Source: Arthrobacter alkaliphilus
GTDB lineage: Bacteria > Actinomycetota > Actinomycetes > Actinomycetales > Micrococcaceae
Assembly (NCBI RefSeq): GCF_021483235.1
Contig: NZ_JAKEEC010000031.1
Span: forward strand, 1-47,700
Length of the DNA: 47,700 bases
Direction of reading: 5' to 3'
In this document: positions 17,242 to 26,040 of the stretch, one piece after another
Numbering within the stretch: position 1 is the stretch's first letter
How the letters are laid out: every line of letters starts with the position of its first letter
Made by a program: the position numbers and the translations under genes
Notes under the pieces: model-generated
What the model was told of the DNA's origin: nothing
What the model saw: the letters and a program-made list of their open reading frames with translations, nothing else
The model's database searches: none

Positions 17242-17946
17242 TCATTTGCTGAGGATGGTGTCCAACGCAACGCTGACGGCGCTGAGATGGTCGGCCATGG
17301 CAGCTTCGGCGGCGCGGGCGTCACCGGCTTCGATGGCCGCGACGATGCGGAGGTGTTCATCGTCTGAAACATGTTGGCGGTCGGCCACCATGTTCAAGGT
17401 TTCGGATTGATGCGCCAAGGCTTCCCGGATGTCTGCGACAACGCTTTCGAAGACCTTGTTGCCACTTGCCCGGGCAATGGCAGAATGGAGACTGGCGTCG
17501 AGGCCGACCCAGGTCTCAGGGTCGGTCTCGGCTGCCATTGAATCCACGATTTCCTTGAGGTGTTCCAGTTCTTCCGGGCTGCGGCGTTTCGCGGCCAGAC
17601 CGGCAGCCGGGACTTCGATGTGAGGCCGTGCCTCGTTGAGGTCGCGTGCCGAGTACTGACCGAGCGTGAGGTCATTGGCCACCCGGTCCGCGACAACGAA
17701 CGTTCCTTTGCCGGTCTTGGTGACCGTCAGCCCGAGCGCAGTGCATGAACGGAGCGCCTCACGGATCACCGAACGGCTTACCCCGTACCGGGCGGCCAGG
17801 GCGGCCTCGGAGCTGAGCTTGGCGCCGACTTCCACGTTCCCGCCTTCGATGTCCTGGCGGATGGCACCGAACACCGCTTCCGCGGCGCTGAAGCGGGCGA
17901 GTGGCCGGGCAGGCTGTCCGGCTGTCCGGCTGTCTGACAGGTTCAC
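17242..17946 (-). CDS. GntR-family regulator, FadR/FCD subfamily
   Basis: 234 residues: an N-terminal winged HTH (LAARYGVSRSVIREALRSC, then TKTGKGTFVV) and an all-helical FCD effector domain with metal-ligand-like histidines (SLHSAIA, HLRIVAAI, ADHLSA). It heads the asparagine/aspartate gene run and probably responds to one of its metabolites. The GTG at 17946 is chosen because a promoter places the transcription start at that codon; more upstream starts would lie above the promoter. The start region encodes a short direct repeat of GGCTGTCCG. Confidence 0.9.
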   Translation of the reverse strand: MNLSDSRTAGQPARPLARFSAAEAVFGAIRQDIEGGNVEVGAKLSSEAALAARYGVSRSVIREALRSCTALGLTVTKTGKGTFVVADRVANDLTLGQYSARDLNEARPHIEVPAAGLAAKRRSPEELEHLKEIVDSMAAETDPETWVGLDASLHSAIARASGNKVFESVVADIREALAHQSETLNMVADRQHVSDDEHLRIVAAIEAGDARAAEAAMADHLSAVSVALDTILSK

Positions 17947-17952
17947 GCTATG

Positions 17953-17982
17953 AATATGGCACGGGTCACAAGGCAGTGTCAA
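17953..17982 (-). promoter_or_regulatory. Promoter of the FadR-type regulator and asparagine operon, leaderless
   Basis: TTGACA (17977-17982) and CATATT (17953-17958) are separated by 18 bases, and the GTG start follows six bases after the -10. This predicts an mRNA that begins at or within a base or two of the start codon. Confidence 0.7.
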
Positions 17983-18002
17983 GATTCGGCCGGCTTGTTG
18001 CC

Positions 18003-18018
18003 GGAGCATAATTGCTCC
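18003..18018. promoter_or_regulatory. Palindrome GGAGCA-TAAT-TGCTCC between divergent genes
   Basis: A perfect 6-bp inverted repeat with a four-base centre lies just before the ATG at 18020 and overlaps a possible -10 (CATAAT) for that gene. It could be an operator for the divergent FadR-type regulator. Confidence 0.45.
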
Positions 18019-18019
18019 C

Positions 18020-18640
18020 ATGACCAACCGTCGTCCGCGCGGGGGATGGGATTCAGCGAAGCAGAGTGCACCGCCTATCACGGTGGAGGTGCCGGTCCTC
18101 GGCGTCGGGGCAGGACCCTTGGACTACGAGGACTTGGCACGGTACGTGTTTGCCTTGCGCAGGCCGCAGGGATTGCACATGACGCTGTTGCACCTGGGCG
18201 CCCTGGATGACTTTTGCCGTGATGTGGCCGATTGGACCAAAGGCAACACCAGCACGGAGTCTGCCCTGTCCATGACTGTCGGGTGGCTTGACGCCCTTCC
18301 GGTGCTGGAGGCATTCTCCGGGAGTGCGGAACGGCTGATCGTCCTGGGCAGGGGCGGAGTGTGCGGGCTCGAAATAGACGTGCCCGCCTCTGTGCGCGAC
18401 TACCAGGTCTCCCTCGTGCGTGCGCTTCATGACCTTCTGGATGAACTGCTTGTCGATAACATCGACGATTTCATCCTCAGTTCCCCTGCCCTTGGATTCC
18501 GCTCGCCCCGCTGGATACCCCACGTGGCTGTGGGGAGGCCGATGCACCGGGGCAGCGGACCGTGGGAGATTGGAACACTGGCGGTTGCGTTCGGCGGGTC
18601 GCGAATCAGGAACCGCAGGCTTTTCCCGCAATTGCCGTAG
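18020..18640 (+). CDS. 2H phosphoesterase-like protein
   Basis: 206 residues resembling 2'-5' RNA ligase/cyclic phosphodiesterase folds. The first histidine motif is GLHMTLLHLG (H-x-T) and the second is WIPHVAVGRP, where the usual Ser/Thr is Ala, so catalysis may be weakened or altered. Likely substrates are 2',3'-cyclic phosphates or ADP-ribose derivatives, which is only a family guess. The ATG at 18020 has a -10-like CATAAT seven bases upstream and may be leaderless. It is divergent from the FadR-type regulator. Confidence 0.6.
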   Translation: MTNRRPRGGWDSAKQSAPPITVEVPVLGVGAGPLDYEDLARYVFALRRPQGLHMTLLHLGALDDFCRDVADWTKGNTSTESALSMTVGWLDALPVLEAFSGSAERLIVLGRGGVCGLEIDVPASVRDYQVSLVRALHDLLDELLVDNIDDFILSSPALGFRSPRWIPHVAVGRPMHRGSGPWEIGTLAVAFGGSRIRNRRLFPQLP

Positions 18641-18742
18641 GGGATGGGATCCCCTTCCCCCGCAGACTCGCCGGGCTATATGGTCGACACGATGGTCTGA
18701 GAACCCTGAGGCCACACGAGCGGCGTGGTGGAGGATTACCCC

Positions 18743-19762
18743 TTGGTCAAGATCCGCATGATTGTGCCCGCAAATGTGCGTCATCGCTCAGGGGGAAATA
18801 TCTACAACGAAAAGCTGGCTGAAGCCCTGCGCGGCCTGGGCGCGGAGGTCTCGGCGAGCAAGGTCGACGGCGGCTGGCCCGCGGGAACTGCCGCAGACCG
18901 CGACCGCTTTGCCGATGCACTTGCCGGAGGCGACCAGGCCATCTGCATTGTCGACGGCCTGATTGCCTCGAGTGCACCCTCGGAAATCGAGGCCGCAACC
19001 GCTGCCGGGCGCCGGGTCTGGGTGCTGCTCCACATGGCACCATCAGGGGAGGACCAAGTCGAAGTGAAAGCGCTCGCCGCCGCGACAGGTCTTCTCTGTA
19101 CGGGTTCCCGTACGGCCGCGGCAGCCAGGAGCCTCGGGCTGGGCAATGTGCATCTGGCCGCTCCGGGAGTGGATCGCCCATCGAAAGCACAGCGAAGTCC
19201 GCGGGACCGTGGAGCGGCACCGCATTTCATCATGGTGGGCGCCCTGCTCCCCAATAAGGACCAGATCTTCTTTGTCGACGCGCTGGCCCGCATCAAAGAC
19301 TTGGCCTGGACTGCGGCGCTTGTCGGCTCGACAAAAGCGGACCCGCCCTACTCCGCAGCCGTTAAGGAGCGCGTCGCCCGGAATGGCTTGGAAGGACGGG
19401 TGGAAATAGCAGATGAGCTTTCCGGGCCGGCCTTGGAGGCGCAATGGCTCCGTGCCGATCTCAGCCTGTTGATCTCACATGCGGAGTCCTTCGGCATGGT
19501 GGTCCAGGAGTCCTTGGCCCACGGCATACCGGTAGTTGTCCGCAAGGGAAGCGGCGCCATCGAAGCGCTCGGAACCCACGGTGCCGGTGAAGCCGTCGAT
19601 CTCAGCGCCGGAGTCGGATCGTTGGAGGCCGTCCTTCGGAGGTGGCTGGGCGACGCCGGCCTGCGGGAAAGGTGGCGGGCAGGAGCTGAGGCGGCCAGCA
19701 GGGCGTTGCCGCAATGGGAAGACACGGCACAGGAAGTCCTGGGCGCCGTCGTGCCCTCCTGA
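18743..19762 (+). CDS. Glycosyltransferase, GT4/GT-B family
   Basis: 339 residues of GT-B architecture. The C-terminal half has the GT4 donor-site pattern ISHAESFGMVVQESLAHGIP, with the E-x7-E spacing used to hold the nucleotide sugar, and the N-terminal half has RSGGNIYNEKLAEAL as acceptor-side glycine loop. The TTG at 18743 is chosen because GGAGG ends eight bases upstream; the GTG at 18725 has no such signal. Donor and acceptor are unknown, and no cell-wall or capsule cluster surrounds it. Confidence 0.82.
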   Translation: MVKIRMIVPANVRHRSGGNIYNEKLAEALRGLGAEVSASKVDGGWPAGTAADRDRFADALAGGDQAICIVDGLIASSAPSEIEAATAAGRRVWVLLHMAPSGEDQVEVKALAAATGLLCTGSRTAAAARSLGLGNVHLAAPGVDRPSKAQRSPRDRGAAPHFIMVGALLPNKDQIFFVDALARIKDLAWTAALVGSTKADPPYSAAVKERVARNGLEGRVEIADELSGPALEAQWLRADLSLLISHAESFGMVVQESLAHGIPVVVRKGSGAIEALGTHGAGEAVDLSAGVGSLEAVLRRWLGDAGLRERWRAGAEAASRALPQWEDTAQEVLGAVVPS

Positions 19763-19786
19763 TTCGCCCGCCCCTTTAAGGACCCC

Positions 19787-20404
19787 CTACAGGTGCTGGA
19801 TACCCGCCCGCTGCATCGCGTCCCGGTAGGTTTCGATGTTCTTTGCAAGGAGTTCCTGCTGCTTCGCCTCGGACAGGGCAAACGCCCGTCCGCCGAGTGC
19901 GCTGGCCTTGTAGACCTTGATCCCGTGCTGCCGGAGCGGCGAGTGGTAGGTCTTCTCGAAAAGTGCCAGGAACGCGGCGGCCTCCGCACCGTGGGCGACG
20001 ACGGCGGAGACCCGCTTGTTGATCTTGAGGAACTGGCGGAACGGGCGGAGCCCGTCGGTCTTTTCCTGCGCGCTCAGTGCCGGCGGCAGCTCGGCGTCGC
20101 GAACCCAGGGGTAGCAGTTCCACGGCATGACGTAGCGGGGGTCCAACTCGGCTGTGTCATAGATCAGCTGGGCACGCCGGGCGGCGTCGTCGTCGTTGAG
20201 GTGCGATACGAAACCCGAGGCGGGGGCCCGGCCGGGGCTGGTCTGGAGGGTGATGATCCGGCACTCATCTTCGTCATGCACCGGATCGATGTAAGGCACA
20301 GTGGAACCGGGCCGTTTAGCCATCAATTCGTCGCATAACTGCGTTACGGCAGCAATGTTGGGCTCCTGAAGCAAGGCCCTTTTTTCTTCCCAGTCAATGG
20401 TCAC
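19787..20404 (-). CDS. Uracil-DNA-glycosylase-like protein
   Basis: 205 residues. The segment MPWNCYPWVRD and later VVAHGAEAAAFL resemble the active-site loop and the histidine-containing loop of uracil-DNA glycosylase superfamily members, although the match is distant and activity is not certain. The GTG at 20404 has AAGGAGAG three bases upstream and is preferred over upstream in-frame starts. It is convergent with the glycosyltransferase gene and 96 bp after the S4-domain gene. Confidence 0.55.
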   Translation of the reverse strand: MTIDWEEKRALLQEPNIAAVTQLCDELMAKRPGSTVPYIDPVHDEDECRIITLQTSPGRAPASGFVSHLNDDDAARRAQLIYDTAELDPRYVMPWNCYPWVRDAELPPALSAQEKTDGLRPFRQFLKINKRVSAVVAHGAEAAAFLALFEKTYHSPLRQHGIKVYKASALGGRAFALSEAKQQELLAKNIETYRDAMQRAGIQHL

Positions 20405-20500
20405 GTTCTCTCCTTCGGCAGCGCGGCGTCCAGAATCGGCGTCGCTTGCCACTTTACGCCGTCGCCTTCGGCGTCGCTCACGCTCCGAGTGTCGGGCCGG

Positions 20501-20896
20501 CTAGAGTCCCTTGAGCTTCTGCATGTCGCGCCGGTCCTTCTTCGTGGGCCGTCCCGCGCCGCGGTCGCGCTGGGGCAGTCCAAGGGCGGGCGCGGCGGGG
20601 CGCTCCGGAGTGTGGTCGGTGAAGCAATGGGAAGCTGCTTCGGCCCCGACCCTTTTCGCGATGAGCCTCCGGACCTCGAGGATGCGCTCGAATCCGGGCT
20701 GCCGCACCCGGATTGTGTCACCGACAATCACGGATTGCGACGCTTTGACTGGGTTGCCGTTGATTCGCACATGCCCCGCCCGGCAAGCGGTCGTGGCCGC
20801 TGAGCGGGTCTTGTACGCGCGGATAGCCCAGAGCCAGGCGTCAATGCGCACATTGGCGGTCTTTGTTGCTTGGGCGGAAGGCGGAGGGCTAGACAT
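20501..20896 (-). CDS. hslR: S4-domain RNA-binding protein, Hsp15 (HslR) type
   Basis: 131 residues. An S4 RNA-binding domain fills the N-terminal half (RIDAWLWAIRAYKTRSAATTAC, with VRINGNPVKASQSV and VGDTIRV), followed by a basic tail rich in Arg/Lys. Hsp15 recognises stalled 50S subunits carrying a nascent chain. The ATG at 20896 has TATAAT 11 bases upstream, implying a leader of only a few bases. Confidence 0.85.
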   Translation of the reverse strand: MSSPPPSAQATKTANVRIDAWLWAIRAYKTRSAATTACRAGHVRINGNPVKASQSVIVGDTIRVRQPGFERILEVRRLIAKRVGAEAASHCFTDHTPERPAAPALGLPQRDRGAGRPTKKDRRDMQKLKGL

Positions 20897-20907
20897 GATT
20901 GCGAACG

Positions 20908-20913
20908 ATTATA
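20908..20913 (-). promoter_or_regulatory. -10 element of the S4-domain gene
   Basis: A consensus TATAAT on the minus strand ends 11 bases before the ATG. No good -35 at 16-19 bases is visible. Confidence 0.45.
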
Positions 20914-20950
20914 GTCGGCGCGCTGCCTCGTCCGTCGTCCGCAAAGCCGG

Positions 20951-21985
20951 TTACCGGCGTCGAAGTTCCGCGTACTCGAGGTGGGGGACCACCGAACCTG
21001 CGTCGCGCTCGAGGAAATTGGTGCCGGGCGCCACGATCTCGTCAATGGCATCCAGCACGGCTTCGTTGAGGACGACGTCCGCGGCCTTGAGGTAGTCGAC
21101 CAGATGGTCCTCTGTGCGTGGACCGATAATCACGCTGCTCACGGCCGGATGGTTCAGGGCGAAGCCGACGGCAAGCTGGATAAGGGTGAGTCCGTGCCGT
21201 TCGGCCACGCGGCCCAAGGCATCGGCCGCCAGGAGCTTGTTCCGGTTGAACGGTGCCGAGACGTCGAAGCGCCCGGGAACGGCTGACGCGCGGGAGCTGG
21301 CGGGCTGGGGGACTCCCACTCGGTAGCGTCCGGAGAGCCAGCCGCCGTCGAGCGGTCCATAGCTGAGCACGCCGAGGTTGTACTGCTGCGTGATGGCAAA
21401 GACGTCGCGTTCATTCGCGCGGACCACCAAGGAATAAGGGACCTGGTCCACCACCGGCGGTATGAGGTGGTTCGTCGTGGCAATCCACTGTGCCTCCACA
21501 AGCTGCGACGGCGTGAACACCGAGGTTCCGTAGTAGAGGATCTTGCCCTGCCGGATGAGGTCATTGAGGGCGGTGATTGTTTCCAGGACATCGGTGTTGT
21601 AGTCCGGGCGGTGCGCTTGGTAAAGATCGATCCTGTCCGTCTGCAGGCGGTTGAGGCTTCCTTCCACGGCTTTCATGATCCAGCGCCGGGAATTGCCTGC
21701 ATGCGCGGGATTCGGCCCCATTTGTCCGTGGAACTTGGTGGAGAGGAAAACGTCATCCCGCCTGCCATGGAGGGCCCGGCCAACAATTGCCTCCGACTCA
21801 CCCTGGGAATAGATGTCCGCGGTGTCGATACTTGTGATGCCTGCATCGAGGGCAGCATGGATTATGCGGACGCTTTCTTCGGCCCCAGTGGGTGCCGAAC
21901 CCGTTCCGAGGTTGAGGGTTCCCAGCGTGAGGGGGCTGATCAGGGCGCCTGTGCGTCCCAGGGTTCTAAGCTCGCTGAGGCTCAT
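20951..21985 (-). CDS. Aldo/keto reductase
   Basis: 344-residue (beta/alpha)8 NADPH-dependent oxidoreductase. The tetrad is visible as Asp54 and Tyr59 (DTADIYS), Lys84 (STKFHG) and His125 (YQAHRPD). Near the C-terminus VSSVIIGPRTEDHL is the usual cofactor-binding segment. ATG 21985 has GGAGGAAG upstream. It is divergent from a flavin reductase-like gene. The substrate is unknown. Confidence 0.92.
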   Translation of the reverse strand: MSLSELRTLGRTGALISPLTLGTLNLGTGSAPTGAEESVRIIHAALDAGITSIDTADIYSQGESEAIVGRALHGRRDDVFLSTKFHGQMGPNPAHAGNSRRWIMKAVEGSLNRLQTDRIDLYQAHRPDYNTDVLETITALNDLIRQGKILYYGTSVFTPSQLVEAQWIATTNHLIPPVVDQVPYSLVVRANERDVFAITQQYNLGVLSYGPLDGGWLSGRYRVGVPQPASSRASAVPGRFDVSAPFNRNKLLAADALGRVAERHGLTLIQLAVGFALNHPAVSSVIIGPRTEDHLVDYLKAADVVLNEAVLDAIDEIVAPGTNFLERDAGSVVPHLEYAELRRR

Positions 21986-22130
21986 CTCCGGCTTCCTCCG
22001 TGAAGAATCGAGGCTGTGCAATGGATTGACACGACGCTACACAGGTCTGGGCCGGGGCACTCGAAAAACGTACAAATTCTTCGCTTTTCGTATTGCGGGG
22101 TAATAAACACAGCGCAGGACAAATTAAGAA

Positions 22131-22176
22131 TTGACTCAAATCGACACCCGAATACACAAATATTGCCGATATCGGC
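22131..22176 (+). promoter_or_regulatory. Promoter-like region with 12-bp palindrome upstream of the flavin reductase gene
   Basis: TTGACT at 22131-22136 is a good -35; TACACA at 22153-22158 (16-base spacer) is a weak -10. Just downstream GCCGATATCGGC (22165-22176) is a perfect palindrome and a possible operator. The whole 22022-22230 gap is markedly AT-rich for this genome. Confidence 0.4.
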
Positions 22177-22230
22177 GTCCAGTGAATTAGTAGGAGGGCA
22201 GGGACCAAACTACAGAGAAAGGAACCCGCC

Positions 22231-22722
22231 ATGACCCACGTTACGGTGGATGGAGCCGCCTCGATCAAGCAGGCGTTCGCGCAGTTTCCCTCAGGCGTGG
22301 CGGCCTTCAGTGCCATGGTCGGCTTCGCGCCGGAGGCTCTGGTGGCGTCGAGCTTCACAGTGGGAGTATCGCTCGAACCACCCTTGGTGATGTTTGCGGT
22401 GCAGAACTCCTCCACCACATGGCCCAAGCTCCGGCTCGCCCCTCGGCTGGGGGTTTCCATTTTGGCGCAAGGCCAGGAAGCCGTGTGCCTGCAGCTCTCC
22501 TCGCGCACCCAGGACCGGTTCGCGGGCCTTGCGACCTCGACGAGCGACACCGGCGCTGTGTCGATCGACGGCGCGGCTCTGGTCCTTGAATGCGAAGTGG
22601 TCTCCGAAACACCCGCCGGCGACCACGCGATCGTTGTCCTCGAAGTGAAGTCCGTTGAGATCAACCACAACGCTGAGCCCCTCATCTACCACGGGGCCGG
22701 GTTCAGGCAACTGGCCGCATAA
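22231..22722 (+). CDS. Flavin reductase-like domain protein
   Basis: 163 residues of the short-chain flavin reductase (FMN-binding split barrel) family, which reduces FMN/FAD with NAD(P)H, often for a two-component monooxygenase. Recognisable parts are FPSGVAAFSAMV, ALVASSFTVGVSLEPPLVMF and the terminal YHGAGFRQL. ATG 22231 is preceded by GAGAAAGGAA. No partner monooxygenase is adjacent. Confidence 0.88.
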   Translation: MTHVTVDGAASIKQAFAQFPSGVAAFSAMVGFAPEALVASSFTVGVSLEPPLVMFAVQNSSTTWPKLRLAPRLGVSILAQGQEAVCLQLSSRTQDRFAGLATSTSDTGAVSIDGAALVLECEVVSETPAGDHAIVVLEVKSVEINHNAEPLIYHGAGFRQLAA

Positions 22723-22745
22723 CCTTGACCCCCGGCCAGGACCGA

Positions 22746-23399
22746 CTAGGCGCGGGGGCGGGCCCCGGCAGAGGCCGTCACGCGGGCGGGAGATACAGCC
22801 TTGCCGCCATGTGCCTCCGCGGCCCGTTCAGCTTCGCGTGCTGCTGCCCGGGCATCAGCCTCGGCGACGGCGGCGGCCCACTCGCTGTTCAGGACGGGAG
22901 GATCCTGCTTCACCGCAACCACAAAGGGATGTTCCTTCGCCTGGGTTGTGGCCACGGCCGTTGCTGTGGCTGCGATTCCGGCCTTGACCTCGCCGGGCTT
23001 CGGCCAGGTCCGCGGGTCCACCAGCGCCTTCCAAGGCACGTTCCGTAGGGCAGACAACGACGCCGACCACAGCACCTTGGTGGTTCCGACGATCCCAAGA
23101 CGCGGTTTCGCGGGCGCGAAGCCTGTGCCGGACAACCCGTCTGGGTCCTCCGTCGATTCGGAATCCGACGCCGGGACCGGGGCGCGTCGAGGCCTCGGGG
23201 GCAGGTGCACAACCGGCACGGCATCGCGTTTCGGGAAGATCCCGAACATCGCGAGCAGGATGATCCACAGCAGTTTCGCGACGCCGGCCAGCACCAAGGT
23301 GACCACCATCAGGAAGCCCAAGACGATGGACATCAGCAAAGCCACCCCGAGGGTTCCAAAAAAAGTCAGGTTGAGGCCAAGTGTTGTTGGATCCTCCAC
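22746..23399 (-). CDS. Membrane protein of unknown function
   Basis: 217 residues, not assignable to a family. Two hydrophobic helices (about 10-30 and 32-52) are followed by a Pro/Arg-rich linker, a central segment (LGIVGTTKVLWSASLSALR) and an Ala/Glu/Arg-rich helical tail (about 170-200). It looks like a membrane anchor with a cytoplasmic tail. GTG 23399 is supported by GAGGAGG four bases upstream. Monocistronic. Confidence 0.65.
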   Translation of the reverse strand: MEDPTTLGLNLTFFGTLGVALLMSIVLGFLMVVTLVLAGVAKLLWIILLAMFGIFPKRDAVPVVHLPPRPRRAPVPASDSESTEDPDGLSGTGFAPAKPRLGIVGTTKVLWSASLSALRNVPWKALVDPRTWPKPGEVKAGIAATATAVATTQAKEHPFVVAVKQDPPVLNSEWAAAVAEADARAAAREAERAAEAHGGKAVSPARVTASAGARPRA

Positions 23400-23474
23400 G
23401 TAGCCTCCTCAAGAGCCAGAGTTGTGGGGTGGACGCCGCAACCTCAGGTCTGCGGGCATGTCATCTAGCCTAAG

Positions 23475-23500
23475 GGCGGATTGTTAATGAATCATCCGCC
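23475..23500. other. Inverted repeat GGCGGAT/ATCCGCC
   Basis: Seven-base perfect arms with a 12-base AT-rich spacer between the divergent genes starting at 23399 and 23591. It could be an operator or a short hairpin. Confidence 0.35.
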
Positions 23501-23590
23501 AAACTCCGGCTCGCCGAGGTTGTTTCAAAGCTGTTATCTGCTGTGACAGAATTTGTTGCCTGGCACACTTCTCTTCACGATAGGGCTTCA

Positions 23591-23995
23591 ATGCCACTCG
23601 ATCCGGCCCCCCTGCGACTAGGCGCTTGCCCATGTTTGTCCGGAGAGCAGTACACCGAGTGCTGCGCACGCTTCCATCGAGGGGACGCCGACGCGCCAAC
23701 AGCCGAGCAACTCATGCGTTCGCGCTACTCGGCCTTTGTTCTCCTGGACAGCGATTACCTGCTCCGCACCTGGCACCCCGACACCAGGCCTGACGCGCTG
23801 GACCTGGACCCCCACATTGAATGGCGCAGGCTGGACATCCTCGCCACGCGCCGAGGCGGCCCCCTGGACACCGAAGGGACGGTGGAGTTCGCGGCGCACT
23901 ACCGTTCCGACGGCGAACGCGGAGTCCAGCGTGAAAACAGCCGCTTCCGGCGCATCGACCGGCGCTGGTACTACCTCGACGGCGACGTCGGCTAG
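23591..23995 (+). CDS. YchJ-family (UPF0225) SEC-C-motif protein
   Basis: 134 residues. The N-terminal SEC-C-like zinc motif CPCLSGEQYTECC has the C-x-C-x8-C-C pattern, and the rest matches the YchJ domain (MRSRYSAFVLLDSDYLLRTW). Function is unknown. ATG 23591 starts just before the zinc motif; a GTG at 23543 would add 16 residues without a ribosome-binding site. Confidence 0.85.
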   Translation: MPLDPAPLRLGACPCLSGEQYTECCARFHRGDADAPTAEQLMRSRYSAFVLLDSDYLLRTWHPDTRPDALDLDPHIEWRRLDILATRRGGPLDTEGTVEFAAHYRSDGERGVQRENSRFRRIDRRWYYLDGDVG

Positions 23996-24023
23996 ACGCG
24001 CCCCCGCCGGCCGGCAGCAGGCC

Positions 24024-25976
24024 TCAGCGGTACTTCCGGCGCAGGTTCTCCTTCGGGGATGCGCCCGGGCTGGCGTTGGCGATCCATGGACCCGTTCCCT
24101 CGGATTGGTCAAGGATTCCGGCCTCAAGCCAGGCATAGTCGCCCGCGAGCACATTCGCGGACAACTCATGGTCGATGTCGTCGGTGTTCCGCCACAACTG
24201 CTCGAAGTATCCGTCCACGCGAATCCTGGCCTGCTCGCAGTAGGCTTCGGCGAGTTCGTAAGCCGCCGCACCCTGCTCCGGCGCCGTACGCAGCAGCATC
24301 TCGGCCCGTGAGCAGCACGCCGCCATGGCAAACAACTCGGCCCCGATGTCCACGATCCTGCCCAGGAAAGCTTGCTTGTATTCGAGCCTCGCCTGCCAAC
24401 GGCCCATGCCGTAGAACGTCTGCCGGGCGAGCCGGCGCGAAGCCCGCTCCGCATACCTCAACTGTTTGGCGAGGCGCCCGAACTCACCGTAGGACCGGGG
24501 ATCCATACCCGCTCCGGCCACCAGCTTGGGCAGCCATTTGGCGTAGAAACCTGAGGCGCCGACGGCGGCACGGGCCTTCGCCTGCAGGCTGGCGTCGGCG
24601 GAGGCGAGCTCTCCCGCCGCCGCAAGGTGGGCATCCACGGCTTCCCGGGCAATCAGCAGGCGCATGATTTCGGACGAGCCCTCGAAGATCCGGTTGATGC
24701 GCATGTCCCTCAGCAGCTGCTCGGCGGCCACCGCCCGTTCCCCGCGTGCCTCCAGCGAATCCGCCGTCTCGAAGCCGCGGCCGCCTCGGATCTGAACCAG
24801 CTCATCAGCCACCGTATAGCTCAGCTCAGTGGACCAAAGCTTGGCCAGGGCGGCCTCGATCCGCACATCCTTCTGGCCGGCATCAGCCAGCTCGGCAGAC
24901 AGTTCAAAGACAGCTTCAAGGGCAAAGGTGGTGGCCGCGATGAAGGCGATCTTCTTGCCGACGGCCTCATGTTTTCCGATCGGACGGCCCCACTGGGTGC
25001 GGGCGTTGGACCATTCGCGGGCGATCTTCAACGACCACTTGCCCGCAGCCACGCACAGGGCCGGGATGGAGAGGCGTCCCGTGTTGAGCGTGGTGAGCGC
25101 GATCTTGAGCCCTTGGCCCTCGCGGCCCAGCCGGTTGGCTGCCGGTACGCGGACTTGGTGGAACCGCGTCACGCCGTTCTCGATGCCGCGCAGGCCCATG
25201 AAGGCATTACGGTTCTCGACCGTGATGCCGGGGGAGTCCATTTCCACGACGAACGCCGTAATCCCGCCCTTGAGCGCCGTGCCGTCGGCGGCCGCACGGG
25301 CAGGAACAACCGCCATGACCACAACCAGTTCGGCGATCACGCCGTTGGTGGTCCAAAGTTTGACGCCGTCCAAAACGTACGACTCGCCGTCGTCGCTTGG
25401 CACCGCGGTGCAGCCCATCCGGGCGGGGTCGCTGCCGACGTCGGGCTCTGTCAGCAGGAACGCCGTGATGGCTCCGGCCGCGCAACGCGGCAAGTACTCC
25501 CGCTTTTGCTCGGGTGTGCCGAACACTTTGACCGGCTCCGGTACGCCGATGGACTGGTGGGCCGAAAGCAATGCGCCAAGGCTCGGATGGACTGATCCCA
25601 CCAGCGCCAGAGCCCGGCCGTAGTAGGCCAGCGACAGGCCGAGGCCGCCGTACTCCCGGGGAATCTTCATGCCGAAAGCGCCCAACTCGGCGAGGCCGGC
25701 GAGGTATTCGTCCGGGATCTTGGCATCGCGTTCGATGGTGCCGCCGGACATGGTGGCGCAGAATTCCGTCAGCTTCGCCATGAACTCTTCGCCACGCTCG
25801 ACGTCGTCGGCCCGTGCCTGGGGCCACGGATGGATCAGCCCCAGATCGAAATTTCCCAAGTACAGTCCCTTGGCGAAGCTCGGACGACTCCATTCAGTAT
25901 CCCGGGCGGCCTCGGCGACGGCGCGTGCTTCCGCGGCCGAAACGTCGCTGCTCCTGTTGTCAGTGGCGGAGGTCAT
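24024..25976 (-). CDS. Acyl-CoA dehydrogenase family protein (long form)
   Basis: 650 residues, the size of VLCAD/ACAD9-like enzymes that have an extra C-terminal helical domain. The dehydrogenase core includes AFLLTEPDVGSDPARMG (FAD and substrate contact), KLWTTNG, and RIFEGSSEIMR with Glu432 as the predicted catalytic base. It oxidises acyl-CoA in beta-oxidation; chain length is unknown. It is monocistronic, with no electron-transfer flavoprotein genes nearby. Confidence 0.92.
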   Translation of the reverse strand: MTSATDNRSSDVSAAEARAVAEAARDTEWSRPSFAKGLYLGNFDLGLIHPWPQARADDVERGEEFMAKLTEFCATMSGGTIERDAKIPDEYLAGLAELGAFGMKIPREYGGLGLSLAYYGRALALVGSVHPSLGALLSAHQSIGVPEPVKVFGTPEQKREYLPRCAAGAITAFLLTEPDVGSDPARMGCTAVPSDDGESYVLDGVKLWTTNGVIAELVVVMAVVPARAAADGTALKGGITAFVVEMDSPGITVENRNAFMGLRGIENGVTRFHQVRVPAANRLGREGQGLKIALTTLNTGRLSIPALCVAAGKWSLKIAREWSNARTQWGRPIGKHEAVGKKIAFIAATTFALEAVFELSAELADAGQKDVRIEAALAKLWSTELSYTVADELVQIRGGRGFETADSLEARGERAVAAEQLLRDMRINRIFEGSSEIMRLLIAREAVDAHLAAAGELASADASLQAKARAAVGASGFYAKWLPKLVAGAGMDPRSYGEFGRLAKQLRYAERASRRLARQTFYGMGRWQARLEYKQAFLGRIVDIGAELFAMAACCSRAEMLLRTAPEQGAAAYELAEAYCEQARIRVDGYFEQLWRNTDDIDHELSANVLAGDYAWLEAGILDQSEGTGPWIANASPGASPKENLRRKYR

Positions 25977-26040
25977 AGGAGGACTCCTCTTGCCGGTTGT
26001 ACCGGTTCGAGCCCTGGATCCGCCTCGGGTGGTGGACCCT

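Noticed and set aside
20405..20500. Strong terminator after the S4-domain gene
   Set aside because: The CGACGCC/GGCGACG stem is short and mismatched, so it was not listed as a feature.
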